Made by a program: the position numbers and the translations under genes. From NCBI GenBank assembly GCA_019056435.1, contig CP077641.1, positions 744,001 to 808,000 on the forward strand: 64,000 nucleotides of DNA, in the 5' to 3' direction. Position 1 is the first letter of the stretch. The number at the start of each line of letters is the position of its first letter. Below the pieces are notes generated by a model. It saw only the letters and a program-made list of their open reading frames with translations. It had not been told where the DNA came from and ran no database searches. This document shows positions 8,038 through 19,702 of the stretch, piece after piece. The stretch comes from Stutzerimonas stutzeri (GTDB lineage Bacteria > Pseudomonadota > Gammaproteobacteria > Pseudomonadales > Pseudomonadaceae).

Positions 8038-8796
8038 TCAGTTCACGTAGCGGCGCGCAGCCTGTTGCAACAGGCCTTCCTGCTTCATCTGGTCGAGGGT
8101 GCGCTGCAGCTTGTCGACAACCTCGTCGGGGGTGTCCTTGTTCAGCGCCAGGTAGAGGTCGACCCGGCTCAGCGTCAGGGCCACCGCCAGCGGGCCGACA
8201 CCGGCCTGCTTCGCTTCGTATTCACCGGAAGGGTTGGTGGTCGCCCAGAGATCGAACTGGCCAGCCTTCAACTTGGCCGGGGTGTCGATCAGCGAGCTCT
8301 GCACCTCGATACCGCGGGTAATCATGTACTGGCTGCCGACGCTGCCGTCCTTCGAGCCGATGCGGTACTGCTTGGCGTCCTCAAGGCTGGATAGCTGGAT
8401 CGGACTGTCCGGGTTCTTGAGCAAGACGATCTGGATTTCGCTCAGCGGGCCAACCCACTTGTACTTCGGCTCGCGCTGGGGCGTGCGGCTGAGGGAAAAC
8501 ACGCCAAAGCCGTGCGTCTTCTCCGCCAGGTCCTGCAAGCGGCTCCAGGGGAAGCGCAGGGTCATCTCGTAAGGCACGCCGGCCCGTTTGAACAGCTCGG
8601 CGACGACCTCGGCGTCGATGCCGTTGATTGCGCCCTCCTTCGCGAAATTCTTGCCATCGACGGCCATGCTGAACGGAGGGAAATTCTGGGTCAGAAGGTT
8701 GATTTTCTCGCCGGCGGCGTTGGCCGGAGCGAGCGGCAGAAGGGTTATCAGCGCGCCCAGAAGGGCGCCGCGAACGTTGTTGTTCTTGGTTGGCAT
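8038..8796 (-). CDS. Periplasmic solute-binding protein, SBP_bac_3 (amino-acid binding) family
   Basis: The 252-residue protein has a signal peptide (NVRGALLGALITLLPLAPANA) and a type II periplasmic binding fold. Recognisable elements are LLTQNFPPFSM, INGIDAEVVAELFKRAGV and, in the second lobe, YRIGSKDGSVG and GQFDLWATTNPSGEYEAK. It resembles the stand-alone transporter-substrate-binding family of Pseudomonas rather than a component of an adjacent ABC system, since no permease or ATPase is next to it. I take the ATG at 8796 because the signal peptide follows directly; the frame is open further upstream. The ligand is unknown. Confidence 0.8.
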   Translation of the reverse strand: MPTKNNNVRGALLGALITLLPLAPANAAGEKINLLTQNFPPFSMAVDGKNFAKEGAINGIDAEVVAELFKRAGVPYEMTLRFPWSRLQDLAEKTHGFGVFSLSRTPQREPKYKWVGPLSEIQIVLLKNPDSPIQLSSLEDAKQYRIGSKDGSVGSQYMITRGIEVQSSLIDTPAKLKAGQFDLWATTNPSGEYEAKQAGVGPLAVALTLSRVDLYLALNKDTPDEVVDKLQRTLDQMKQEGLLQQAARRYVN

Positions 8797-9258
8797 GATC
8801 GTGTCTCGTCGTCGGACGTTATTGTTGTACGTTCCCGGCATGGCGCGACCTGGCGGCTTGATCGGCAGCGCCGCTGTCGCTTGTGCCTGCGGGCCGCTCG
8901 TGATGGAGCGACCGCGGTGCCGAACGGTAGCAGGCACGGGCCTTGCAAACTCTGCTGCGGGTCACTTAAGCGACAGCCAGTTTCGAGGCTGCCGTTTCGT
9001 TCCACGACCAACGGGTCATTCGTCGCAAACTGGCCCGCCATTCGTCGCGCGACCGCTCCGACGGTGGCGCTTGCCGTATCCTCGCCGGCTATCGGCGTCC
9101 GACGACCCGATTCACAGTCCGGCATATAAATCGCATCCAACACGTCCGAGCTGTGTTGCGCCATCCGATTGGCGCCGCGGGATTTTCCCGTGAACAACTG
9201 TGGTCCGCCTCCCCGGCGGTTGTTTGTCGAGACATCGGGCTTCCCGATTGGATGTGAA
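8797..9258. other. 462-base intergenic region between divergent genes
   Basis: No convincing gene is seen. It should hold the promoters of the solute-binding protein gene (leftward) and the FtsH-like gene (rightward). Its left edge contains one copy of an imperfect 14-base direct repeat (about 8813-8826) whose other copy (8771-8784) lies at the start of the solute-binding protein gene. Open frames here have no protein-like composition. Confidence 0.5.
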
Positions 9259-11232
<1,974 letters not shown>

Positions 11233-11266
11233 GCCGGCGGCCGTTCCGCATCCGGGTGTCGGCCGC

Positions 11267-12344
11267 TCAGTGCAGCGCCGGCGCCCGCTCCTCCTGCAGC
11301 GTGGCGATACCGGCCAGGCGCCGTGACAGCACGCCGAAGCGTCGGCGGTACTGTGCCGGGGTCAGGCCGACCTTGCGCCGGAACAGCCGGCCGAAGAAGC
11401 CCGCATCCTGATAACCCACCTCCCAGGCGATCGCCTCCACCGACAGCTCACCGCTCTCCAGTAACTGCTTGGCCTCTTCCAGACGCAGGGTGTGGATGTA
11501 GTCCAGCGGCGTCAGCCCGGTGGCCAGGGCGAAGCGGCGCTGGAAGGTCCGCTCCGGCAGGCCGCTGATGCGCACCATGGCGCTCACTGGCGCCTCCTCC
11601 TCGTAATGTTGCGCGGCCCATTCCTGGCAGCGGGCGATGATCGGATCGGCCAGCTGACCGGTGCGCATCATCGCCGCATAGGCCAGCGGGCTGGTCGCGT
11701 CCCAGTCGAACAGGTTCAGCCGCGCCACTTCCATCGCCTCGCGCGCACCGACGAAACGGGCGATGAGAAACAGCCCCAGCGCGTGCCAACTGCTGCCGCT
11801 GCCGGACATCACCAGGCGCTGGCCGATACCGGTACTGACCAGCGCCTTGTCCGGATGCCAGTGCACGTCCGGGTATTCGCGGCGCAGGCAATCGCAGTAT
11901 CCCCAGTGCGAGGTGCCTTCGCAGCCGGCCAGCAGCCCGGTCTGCGCCAGCAGCATCGCCCCCGAGCAGGCCGCGGCCAGCGTCGCCCCGGCCGCGTAAC
12001 GCTCGTAACCATTGCGCCTCCGGCGCATAGCGATCGTCCAGCGGCTCCCAGGGGCTGACGGCGAGGTTGCTGACGATCACCACATCCAGCGGTGGTGCCT
12101 CGGCGAGGCTCGCATGGGGCTGGACCGGAATGTCGTTGTAGACCCGCAGCAGCCGGCCGTCACGGCTGACGATCAACGGCCGGAACGGCGATGCCACATC
12201 GCAGCGGTGCACCAGCTGCTGCCAGTCGCGACGGGCACCGAGAAGCAGATCGTAGAGGCCGAAGAGCGTCGAGGCCGTGCTGTCCGGCGTCGCCAGCAGG
12301 GCGACGGTCAATGGCGGACGTTCGGCGATCTCGGAGCGGGCCAT
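11267..12344 (-). CDS. GlxA-family AraC-type transcriptional regulator, with apparent frameshift
   Basis: Two overlapping frames give one regulator of about 358 residues. The N-terminal part is a DJ-1/PfpI-like domain (PPLTVALLATPDSTASTLFG ... LDVVIVSNLAVSPWEPLDD). It continues in another frame with YAAGATLAAACSGAMLLAQTGLL. The C-terminus is a two-helix-turn-helix AraC domain with GLPERTFQRRFALATGLTPL and VGYQDAGFFGRLFRRKVGL. The frame changes near 12005-12012 by +1 (or -2), right after the codons for AQWL. The ligand and targets are unknown. It converges on the FtsH-like gene and diverges from the TPR gene. The start at 12344 is chosen by domain extent; no clear ribosome site is seen. Confidence 0.75.
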
Positions 12345-12455
12345 GGCGGAAATAGCCGTTTTGTTTCCAGGATGACTGGGGTGCAAAGCAAGCGTAACCC
12401 CGAGTATGGGCGCGTTGGCCGACGCCAACGAACCGGACTCATGGAGCATAGAACA

Positions 12456-13733
12456 ATGAAAGACGCACACGGGTACCAACTGACCGGCTGCAATGGCGAG
12501 GCGCAAGCCCTGCTCGATCAGGCGCTGGCGCAATTCCGCTGCCTGCACGCCGACTCGCTGGCGACCACCGAGGCCGCGCTGCAGGCCTCGCCTGAACTGG
12601 TGATGGGCCATGTCCTGCACGCCTGGCTTTACCTTCTCGGCACCGAGGCGGCGGCCCTGCCGGTGGCCCGGGCCGCCCACGAACGTGCCCTCGAGCTGCC
12701 ACACAATGATCGGGAAGGCCGCCATCTGCATGCCCTGGAGCTGTTGCTGAACGGTCGCTGGCATGCCGCCGGCCGCGCCCTGGAAGACCTCAGCATCGAC
12801 TACCCCCACGACCTGCTCGCCCTGCAGGCCGGCCACCAGATCGACTTCTTCACCGGCGACGCCCGCATGCTGCGCGATCGCATCGCGCGCGTGCGGCCGG
12901 ACTGGTCGCCGGAAGTGCCCGGCTACCACGCCCTGCTCGGCCTGTATGCCTTCGGCCTCGAGGAAACCGGTGACTACCGCCTCGCCGAGCGTCTGGGCCG
13001 TGAAGCGGTGGCACTGCAGCCCGACGATGCCTGGGCCCAGCACGCCGTCGCGCACGTGCTGGAAATGCAGGGGCGGCGCGAGGAAGGCATCGCCTGGATG
13101 CGCGGCAACCCGGCCTGGCAGCAGGACAGCATGCTCGCCGTGCACAACTGGTGGCACCTGGCGCTGCACTATCTGGAAATGGACGAGTTTGACAGCGTCC
13201 TGGACCTGTTCGACGGGCCGCTGAACGGCCACGGCAGCACCCTGGCGCTGGAGCTGATCGACGCCAGCGCGCTGCTCTGGCGCCTGCAGTTGCGCGGGGT
13301 GGAGGTCGGCCAGCGCTGGTCCGGTGTGGCCGAGCGTTGGGCGGCGATGGCGGCGGACGGCTGCTATGCCTTCAATGACTTCCATGCGGCGATGGCCTTC
13401 GCCTGCGCCGGCCGCGAGGACCTCCTGACCTCATTGCACGAGGCCCAGCGAGTGGCCGCTGCGCGGGATGACGACAATGCACGTTTCACCGGCCAGATCG
13501 GCGCCCCGGGAGTCGAGGCCCTGCTGGCCTATGTCGACGGCGATTATCGACGCTGCACCGACCTGCTGCGTGCGATCCGCAACCAGGCGCAACTGTTCGG
13601 TGGCAGCCATGCGCAACGCGATCTGCTCGACCAGACGCTCATCGCTGCCGCCGAGCGCAGCGGTGAGCAGGGCCTCGCACGCGCCTTGCAGCGTGAACGC
13701 AGACTGCTCGCCGAGCAGCGCCGCATGCAGTGA
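12456..13733 (+). CDS. TPR-repeat protein of the TTC38 type
   Basis: The 425-residue, all-helical protein has loosely repeated tetratricopeptide-like units, clearest around ALLGLYAFGLEETGDYRLAE and AQHAVAHVLEMQGRREEGI. The motif HNWWHLALHYLEMDE near residue 230 is typical of the TTC38-like family found in bacteria and animals. It has no signal peptide and no catalytic signature I recognise. GGAG lies 9 bases before the chosen ATG. It is divergent from the GlxA-type regulator, which may control it; that is a positional inference. Function unknown. Confidence 0.75.
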   Translation: MKDAHGYQLTGCNGEAQALLDQALAQFRCLHADSLATTEAALQASPELVMGHVLHAWLYLLGTEAAALPVARAAHERALELPHNDREGRHLHALELLLNGRWHAAGRALEDLSIDYPHDLLALQAGHQIDFFTGDARMLRDRIARVRPDWSPEVPGYHALLGLYAFGLEETGDYRLAERLGREAVALQPDDAWAQHAVAHVLEMQGRREEGIAWMRGNPAWQQDSMLAVHNWWHLALHYLEMDEFDSVLDLFDGPLNGHGSTLALELIDASALLWRLQLRGVEVGQRWSGVAERWAAMAADGCYAFNDFHAAMAFACAGREDLLTSLHEAQRVAAARDDDNARFTGQIGAPGVEALLAYVDGDYRRCTDLLRAIRNQAQLFGGSHAQRDLLDQTLIAAAERSGEQGLARALQRERRLLAEQRRMQ

Positions 13734-13782
13734 AAGGAGGCAGGAAGACAGCGGACGTCTTCCACTCTCTGGTCGGCCAGAG

Positions 13783-14400
13783 CTACGGCAGCACCACCAG
13801 ATGGTTCGGCAGTTCGTTGCGCTCATGCGTCGCCGGCACATGCTGCTTGAGCAGCGAGCCGCAGGTCTCGATGCAGGTCAGGAAGCCCTCCAGCACCTGG
13901 CCGTTGCGCACGTCTTCGGTGAAGGCCGCGACCACCGACTGCCAGACACTGTCGTCGATGCGACTGGAGATTCCGCGGTCCACCAGGATCTCCACGTAGC
14001 GCTCGGCCTCCGAGACGAAGATCAGCATGCCGGTGCCGGCTTCGGTGTGATGCAGGTTGAGTTCGATGAACTGCCGCCGCGCCAGGTTGCAGGCGCGCCA
14101 GTGACGGACCGAGCGGGGGATGAGCCGGCTGGTCAGGGCGTCGATCCGGAAGATCAGCGCCAGCACGATGAAGGTCAGCCATTGCACCAGCAGCAGTTGC
14201 CAGGCGCTCAACCAGCCGCTGAAGAACACCACCGCACCGGGCAGCAGCAGGGCCAGCAGGCTCGCCCAGAGCAAGGGGATGTAGCGATAATCGTCGGCCT
14301 GTGCGGCCAGCACCGTGACCAACTCGGCGTCGGTCTCCCGCTCGACACGGTTGATCGCGTCGGCGACCTGTTGCAACTCGCTTTCGCTCAGTAGGCTCAT
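13783..14400 (-). CDS. TPM-domain membrane protein (second TPM gene)
   Basis: The 205-residue protein begins with a short helical region, has two hydrophobic segments (about residues 41-60 and 65-85), and ends in a TPM-type domain with GTGMLIFVSEAERYVEILVDRGI and VWQSVVAAFTEDVRNGQVLEGF. It is the last gene of a lemA - TPM - TPM operon, 49 bases after the secreted TPM gene. This paired arrangement is common in Proteobacteria and is linked to envelope maintenance, but the biochemical role of this membrane variant is not known. A 7-bp hairpin (GGAAGAC/GTCTTCC) lies between it and the converging TPR gene. Confidence 0.82.
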   Translation of the reverse strand: MSLLSESELQQVADAINRVERETDAELVTVLAAQADDYRYIPLLWASLLALLLPGAVVFFSGWLSAWQLLLVQWLTFIVLALIFRIDALTSRLIPRSVRHWRACNLARRQFIELNLHHTEAGTGMLIFVSEAERYVEILVDRGISSRIDDSVWQSVVAAFTEDVRNGQVLEGFLTCIETCGSLLKQHVPATHERNELPNHLVVLP

Positions 14401-14449
14401 GTTCAGTCCGTCATGTATGGGTCGTTGTCCTGTCGAAGCTCCAGCGGCC

Positions 14450-15205
14450 TTACCAGCCGCCGGACGCACCCCCGCCGCCGAAGCCGCCACCACCACCGCC
14501 AAAGCCGCCACCTCCGAAGCCTCCACCTCCGCCGCCGCGCCCCATGCCACCGAGCAGAGCGCCCAGCAGCAACGCGCGACCGGCGCCGCGACCGCCACGC
14601 CCACCGCGGCCGCCGCCAATGACGAAGATCGCCACGAGCATGAGAAAGAAACCAAGGATGCCGAAACCGCCCGGCTCCTGGGCATGCATCGGCATCACGG
14701 GCGGCGTGGCGGCTGTGCTCACAGGGTCGCCGCCCAGTACCTGGACCATGGCTTCGGCCCCTTCGGTGATGCCGCGGGTGAAGTCGCCCTGCTGGAATGC
14801 CGGCGCGATGATCTGGTTGATGATCACCGAGGCCTGGGCATCGGTCAGCCGCCCTTCGAGGCCATAGCCGACTTCAATTCGAATCCGCCGATCATCCCGG
14901 GCGACGATCAGCAGCGCGCCGGTATCCTCGCCCTCCTGACCAATCCCCCATTCGCGCCCCAGCGCCAGGCCGACCTCCTCGATGCTGCGGCCCTGCAGGT
15001 CCGGCAGGGTCACCACCACGACCTGCTCGCCGCTCGCCTGTTCGTGCGCGGCGAGCATACCGGTCAGGCGCGCTTCGGCCTGGGCGTCGAGCAACTCGGC
15101 ACGGTCGACCACTCGCCCCGTCAGTGGCGGCACCTCGAACGCCTGCGCAGCAACACCACCCGCCCAGCACAACAGCGCCAGCAACAGCGCGAGCGAGCGG
15201 ATCAT
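14450..15205 (-). CDS. Secreted TPM-domain protein (YgcG family)
   Basis: The 251-residue protein has a signal peptide (LALLLALLCWAGGVAAQ). The TPM domain follows with LTGRVVDRAELLDAQAEARL, EQVVVVTLPDLQGRSIEEVGLALGREW and IRIEVGYGLEGRLTDA. Then comes a membrane helix and a glycine-rich tail ending in GGASGGW. The low-complexity Gly tail is normal for the YgcG family. Some TPM proteins are acid phosphatases, but that activity cannot be assigned here. The start overlaps the lemA stop by 4 bases, so expression is coupled. Confidence 0.9.
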   Translation of the reverse strand: MIRSLALLLALLCWAGGVAAQAFEVPPLTGRVVDRAELLDAQAEARLTGMLAAHEQASGEQVVVVTLPDLQGRSIEEVGLALGREWGIGQEGEDTGALLIVARDDRRIRIEVGYGLEGRLTDAQASVIINQIIAPAFQQGDFTRGITEGAEAMVQVLGGDPVSTAATPPVMPMHAQEPGGFGILGFFLMLVAIFVIGGGRGGRGGRGAGRALLLGALLGGMGRGGGGGGFGGGGFGGGGGGFGGGGASGGW

Positions 15206-15810
15206 TGAAATTGCACTTGCGGCGCCTGCTCGGCGTTCTCGGCCGTCGCCTCGAAGTTCTCGCGGATCGGCATGTCGCTATACAGCAGGCTGTGCCAGAT
15301 GCGGCCGGGAAAGGTGCGAATCTCGGTGTTGTAACGCTCGACCGCGGCGATGAAATCGCGTCGCGCCACGGCGATGCGATTCTCCGTGCCTTCGAGTTGC
15401 GATTGCAGGGCGAGGAAGTTCTGGTTGGACTTCAGATCCGGATAGCGCTCGGATACCGCCATCAGCCGGCTTAGCGCGCCGGTCAGCTGGTTCTGCGCCT
15501 GCTGGAATTGCTGCAGCTTCTGCGGATCATCCAGGTCCTCCGCGCTGATCTGGATGGAGGTCGCCCGCGAGCGCGCCTCGGTCACGGCAGTTAGCGTCTC
15601 CTGCTCCTGACGGGCGAAGCCCTTGACCGTCTCGACCAGATTGGGAATCAGGTCAGCGCGGCGCTGGTACTGGTTTTCCACCTGCGACCAGGCCGACTTC
15701 ACCTGCTCATCGTATTGCGGAATGTTGTTGATCCCGCAGCCGGCCAACAGCCAGGACATGAACAGGACAACCGCGAGTTGCCAGGTGAACCGATAACGCT
15801 GCGTCTGCAT
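15202..15810 (-). CDS. lemA: LemA-family lipoprotein
   Basis: The 202-residue protein has a hydrophobic leader ending in a lipobox-like LLAGC near residues 22-26, so it is probably a lipoprotein. The LemA helical domain follows with INNIPQYDEQVKSAWSQVEN, YQRRADLIPNLVETVKGFA and EQETLTAVTEARSRA. This is the short LemA family found next to TPM proteins, not the GacS sensor kinase that was once called LemA in Pseudomonas. I chose the ATG at 15810; an upstream GTG at 15843 would add a non-conserved stretch before the leader. First gene of the operon. Confidence 0.88.
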   Translation of the reverse strand: MQTQRYRFTWQLAVVLFMSWLLAGCGINNIPQYDEQVKSAWSQVENQYQRRADLIPNLVETVKGFARQEQETLTAVTEARSRATSIQISAEDLDDPQKLQQFQQAQNQLTGALSRLMAVSERYPDLKSNQNFLALQSQLEGTENRIAVARRDFIAAVERYNTEIRTFPGRIWHSLLYSDMPIRENFEATAENAEQAPQVQFQ

Positions 15811-16071
15811 GATTCGCTCGTCCGCCAATGTGATGAATTCCACATATAAGGATGACCTAACGGCGGGAGAGTTCAGCCTATGCGCGGGGCCGGCCCGTTT
15901 CGGTCGTTGGCTGAGGCGGGTGATCGGGAGGTGCGGCTGGTCGCGAGCAAGCCGATGCCTACAGAGGAGGCCGCCCGAAAGACAAGGCTGGCGCGCCTAC
16001 GCAGGTGAGAAAACCTAGCCCGCAGGCGCCCGCTCGCTGGGGATCCAGGCGAGCCGTCACCAGACAGGTAT

Positions 16072-17291
16072 TCAGATCACGCCGGACTGGCGCAACGACA
16101 GGATCTTCTCGAAGCTCAGACCCAGCAGTCCCTGTAGCAGGGTTTCGCTGTGCTCGCCAAGCAGTGGCGGGGCCTTGCGGTATTGCACCGGCGTTTCGGA
16201 GAGGCGGATCGGGCTGGCCACCTGCGGCACGCTGCCGGCCAGCGGGTGTGGCATCTCGATCTTCAGCCCGCGCGCCTGGACCTGTGGGTCGGCGAAGACC
16301 TGCGCCAGGTCATTGATCGGCCCGCAGGGCACGCCGGCCTGTTCGAGCAGAGTCACCCATTCGGCGGTGGTGCGGAACACCGTAGCCTGACGGATGAGCG
16401 GGATCAGCTCGACGCGGTGGGCCACGCGCGCCTTGTTGCTGGCGAAACGCGGATCGCTCGCCCACTCGGGATGCCCCGCCACTTCGGCGAACTTGCGGAA
16501 CTGCCCGTCGTTGCCAATGGTGAGGATGATGTCGCCATCGGCCGTCGGGAAGTCCTGGTAAGGACGATGTTCGGATGCGCATTGCCCATGCGCTTGGGCG
16601 CCACCCCGGTGGTGAGGTAGTTCATCGCCTGGTTGGCGAGACAGGCCACCTGGACATCCAGCAAGGCTAGTTCGACGTGCTGCCCGACACCCGTCTGCTC
16701 GCGACTGTTGAGCGCTGCCAGCACCCCGACGGTGGCGTACAGGCCGGTGAGAATATCGGTCAAGGCGACGCCGACCTTGACCGGCCCCGCGCCCTCTTCG
16801 GCATCGCTGCGCCCGGTCAGGCTCATCAACCCGCCCAGGCCCTGGATCATGAAGTCGTAGCCGGCACGCTGGGCATAAGGCCCATCACGGCCGAAGCCGG
16901 TGATCGAGCAGTAGATCAACCGCGGGTTGATCGCCTTCAGGCTTTCGTAGTCGAGCCCATAGGCTGCCAGGCCGCCGACCTTGAAGTTCTCCAGCAGCAC
17001 GTCGCACTGAGCAACGAGCTCGCGAATGATCCGCTGCCCCTCGGGCTGAGTGAAATCCAGGGTCAGCGATTGCTTGTTGCGGTTGGCCGACAGGTAGTAG
17101 GCCGCCTCCGAGGTGTTCTCGCCGTCCTGGTCTTTCAGATAGGGCGGGCCCCAGTGGCGCGTATCGTCGCCCGTCCCGGGCCGCTCGACCTTGATCACCT
17201 CCGCGCCGAGGTCACCGAGTATCTGCCCACACCAGGGGCCGGCGAGCACGCGGGACAGGTCGAGAACGCGGATGTTGGATAAGGCAGGCAC
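16072..17291 (-). CDS. CaiB/BaiF family CoA-transferase (glutarate-CoA transferase-like), with apparent frameshift
   Basis: Two frames combine into one type III CoA-transferase of about 406 residues. The N-terminal part has LDLSRVLAGPWCGQILGDLGAEVIKVE, with the nucleotide/CoA-binding region, and GFGRDGPYAQRAGYDFMIQG with the conserved Asp of the family. After PNIV the frame breaks at 16562-16563. One added base restores PYQDFPTADGDI and joins AGHPEWASDPRFASN and the C-terminus. It lies 96 bases downstream of gcdH on the same strand, so glutarate or a related dicarboxylate is the likely acceptor (inferred from context). The break looks like a 1-base deletion. Confidence 0.82.
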
Positions 17292-17387
17292 TGCTAGAAC
17301 TCCTCATGTTTCGGCAATCAGCGGAGGGCCGGACGACGGATTGCACATGCCCCTTTTCGTCCAGCCTATCGCCGCTCTTCGGCTTCA

Positions 17388-18569
17388 TTAGAAGAAAGCC
17401 TGGATCCCTGTCTGCGCGCGGCCGAGGATCAGTGCATGCACGTCGTGGGTGCCTTCGTAGGTGTTCACCACCTCGAGGTTGACCAGATGGCGCGCCACGC
17501 CGAACTCGTCGCTGATGCCGTTGCCGCCCAACATGTCGCGGGCCATGCGCGCCACATCGAGCGCCTTGCCGCAGCTGTTGCGCTTCATGATCGAGGTGAT
17601 TTCCACCGCGGCGGTGCCTTCGTCCTTCATTCGGCCGAGGCGCAGGCAGCCCTGCAGCGCCAGGGTGATCTCGGTCTGCATGTCGGCCAGCTTCTTCTGG
17701 ATCAGCTGGTTGGCAGCCAGCGGGCGGCCGAACTGGTTGCGATCGAGCACGTACTGACGCGCGGTGTGCCAGCAGAACTCGGCAGCGCCCAGCGCTCCCC
17801 AGCTGATGCCGTAGCGGGCGCTGTTCAGGCAGGTGAACGGGCCCTTGAGGCCGCGAACGTCAGGGAAGGCGTTCTCTTCAGGGCAGAACACGTTGTCCAT
17901 GACGATCTCGCCGGTGATCGACGCGCGCAGCCCGACCTTGCCGTGAATCACCGGGGCCGAGAGGCCTTCCCAGCCTTTTTCCAGGACGAAGCCGCGGATC
18001 GCACCCTCGTCGTCCTTCGCCCAGACCACGAAGACGTCGGCGATCGGGCTGTTGGTGATCCACATCTTGCTGCCGGTCAGGCGGTAGCCCCCATCGACCT
18101 TCTTCGCGCGGGTGACCATGGAGCCTGGGTCGGAGCCGTGGTTCGGCTCGGTCAGGCCAAAGCAGCCGATGTATTCGCCGCTGGCCAGCTTGGGCAGGTA
18201 CTTCTGCTTGGTCGCCTCGTTGCCGAACTCGTTGATCGGGACCATCACCAGGGAGGACTGCACGCTCATCATCGAGCGGTAGCCGGAGTCGACACGCTCG
18301 ACTTCGCGGGCGATCAGCCCGTAGCAGACGTAGTTCAGGCCGCTGCCGCCGTACGCTTCCGGAATGGTCGCGCCCAGCAACCCGGTCTCGCCCATTTCGC
18401 GAAAGATCGCCGGGTCGGTCTGCTCGTGACGGAAGGCCTCGAGCACCCGCGGCGCCAGCTTGTCGGCGCAGAACTGCGCGGCGCTGTCGCGCACCATGCG
18501 CTCGTCTTCGGTGAGCTGCTGGTCGAGCAGCAGCGGGTCGATCCAGTTGAAGCTTGCGGTGCCGGCCAT
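17388..18569 (-). CDS. gcdH: Glutaryl-CoA dehydrogenase
   Basis: The 393-residue flavoprotein starts [19 protein letters not shown], as in Pseudomonas GcdH. It has the acyl-CoA dehydrogenase motifs [14 protein letters not shown] and [16 protein letters not shown] for FAD binding, and [16 protein letters not shown] at the C-terminus, whose Glu is the catalytic base. It oxidises and decarboxylates glutaryl-CoA to crotonyl-CoA in lysine and glutarate catabolism, in the cytoplasm, with electrons going to ETF. GGAGGTCC-type spacing lies just upstream of the ATG. It is divergent from gcdR and followed by the CoA-transferase. Confidence 0.96.
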   Translation of the reverse strand: MAGTASFNWIDPLLLDQQLTEDERMVRDSAAQFCADKLAPRVLEAFRHEQTDPAIFREMGETGLLGATIPEAYGGSGLNYVCYGLIAREVERVDSGYRSMMSVQSSLVMVPINEFGNEATKQKYLPKLASGEYIGCFGLTEPNHGSDPGSMVTRAKKVDGGYRLTGSKMWITNSPIADVFVVWAKDDEGAIRGFVLEKGWEGLSAPVIHGKVGLRASITGEIVMDNVFCPEENAFPDVRGLKGPFTCLNSARYGISWGALGAAEFCWHTARQYVLDRNQFGRPLAANQLIQKKLADMQTEITLALQGCLRLGRMKDEGTAAVEITSIMKRNSCGKALDVARMARDMLGGNGISDEFGVARHLVNLEVVNTYEGTHDVHALILGRAQTGIQAFF

Positions 18570-18752
18570 GGGAGGTCCTCTTGTCGGAAAGGGTGTACCG
18601 GGCAGTGCCCGGTGCGGCAATCGATGGGGTTGATCCTAGAAGCCGATGGCCGTGCCGGCAAACGAGTAATTCGCAACGACCTGTGCATAAAACGCACTAC
18701 AAGCTATTCTCTCCTCCCCCGTTTAACCCCAGTTTAGTGAGGCAGCCGCATA

Positions 18753-19661
18753 ATGCGTCGCAAGATTCCCCAGCACCGCGGCCCTCATTGCCTTCGAGGC
18801 CGCGGCGCGCCACCAGAGCTTTACCCGTGCCGCCGAGGAGCTGTCGCTGACGCAGAGCGCCATCTGCCGGCAGATCGGCGGGCTCGAAGAGTTTCTTGGC
18901 CTTGAACTGTTCCGCCGCTCGAGACGCGGCGTGAAGCTGACCGAAGCCGGCCAGTCCTACGCTCGCCGGGTCGCCAGCCAACTCGATGCGGTGGAGCGCG
19001 ACACCCTGTCGGTGATGGGCCAACAGGGCGCGCAGACCATCGAACTCGGTCTGGTGCCGACCTTCGGCACCCAATGGTTGCTGCCGCGGCTCCGCCAGTT
19101 TCAGGCGCTGCACCCGGAAATCACCGTCAACCTGACCAACCGAACCCGCCCTTCCTGTTCGCCGATACCGACTTCGACGCGGCGATCTACTTCGGTGACG
19201 GCGACTGGTCGGGCACCGAGGCGCACTACCTGATGCCAGAAGACCTGCAGCCGGTCTGCAGCCCGGCGCTGCTTCGCGAGGGTGAGCCCCTGCAGACCCA
19301 GGCGCTCGCCGAAATGCCGTTGCTGCAACAGACCACACGCCCCTACGCCTGGCGGCAGTGGTTCGAATCGCTGGGGCTCAAAGTGGCCCGCGACATGACC
19401 GGGCCGCGGCTGGAGCTGTTCTCCATGCTGGCCCAGGCCGCCGAACACGGCATGGGCGTGGCGCTGATCCCGCCGTTCCTGATCCAGCGCGAGCTGGCCG
19501 AAGGGCGACTGATGCTGGCGCATCCGCATGCCTACCGCAGCGAGACGCGGGCGTATTACCTGATGATTCCGGAGCGGAAAGTTGAGTCGGCGGGGCTGGT
19601 GGCGTTTCGGGACTGGTTGAAGAATGAGGCAAGGGTTTGGCGGGAGGGAGCAAGCTCCTGA
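18753..19661 (+). CDS. gcdR: LysR-type regulator of gcdH, with two compensating apparent frameshifts
   Basis: The start MRRKIP is in one frame. After a CCCC run at 18768-18771 the frame moves to AALIAFEAAARHQSFTRAAEEL...LTQSAICRQI, the LysR helix-turn-helix, and continues to EITVNLTNRTRP. At CCC 19149-19151 it returns to the first frame with FLFADTDFDAAIYFGDGDW and runs to the end. Adding one base and removing one base gives an intact protein of about 302 residues that resembles GcdR. It would activate gcdH and the CoA-transferase gene in response to glutarate (family knowledge). Two opposite indels in C runs within 400 bases suggest read errors. Confidence 0.82.
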
Positions 19662-19702
19662 CGAACTCATCGCCGCCCAAGAGATTCAGGCAAGGCAGCC
19701 AC

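Noticed and set aside
8512-9129. Open frames across the region before the FtsH-like gene
   Set aside because: Basic, low-complexity translations without motifs or ribosome sites; treated as intergenic.
15811-16071. REP-like or coding sequence between lemA and the CoA-transferase
   Set aside because: Short fragments such as GCAAGCCGATGCCTACAG recall Pseudomonas REP elements, but no clean palindrome or second copy could be shown.
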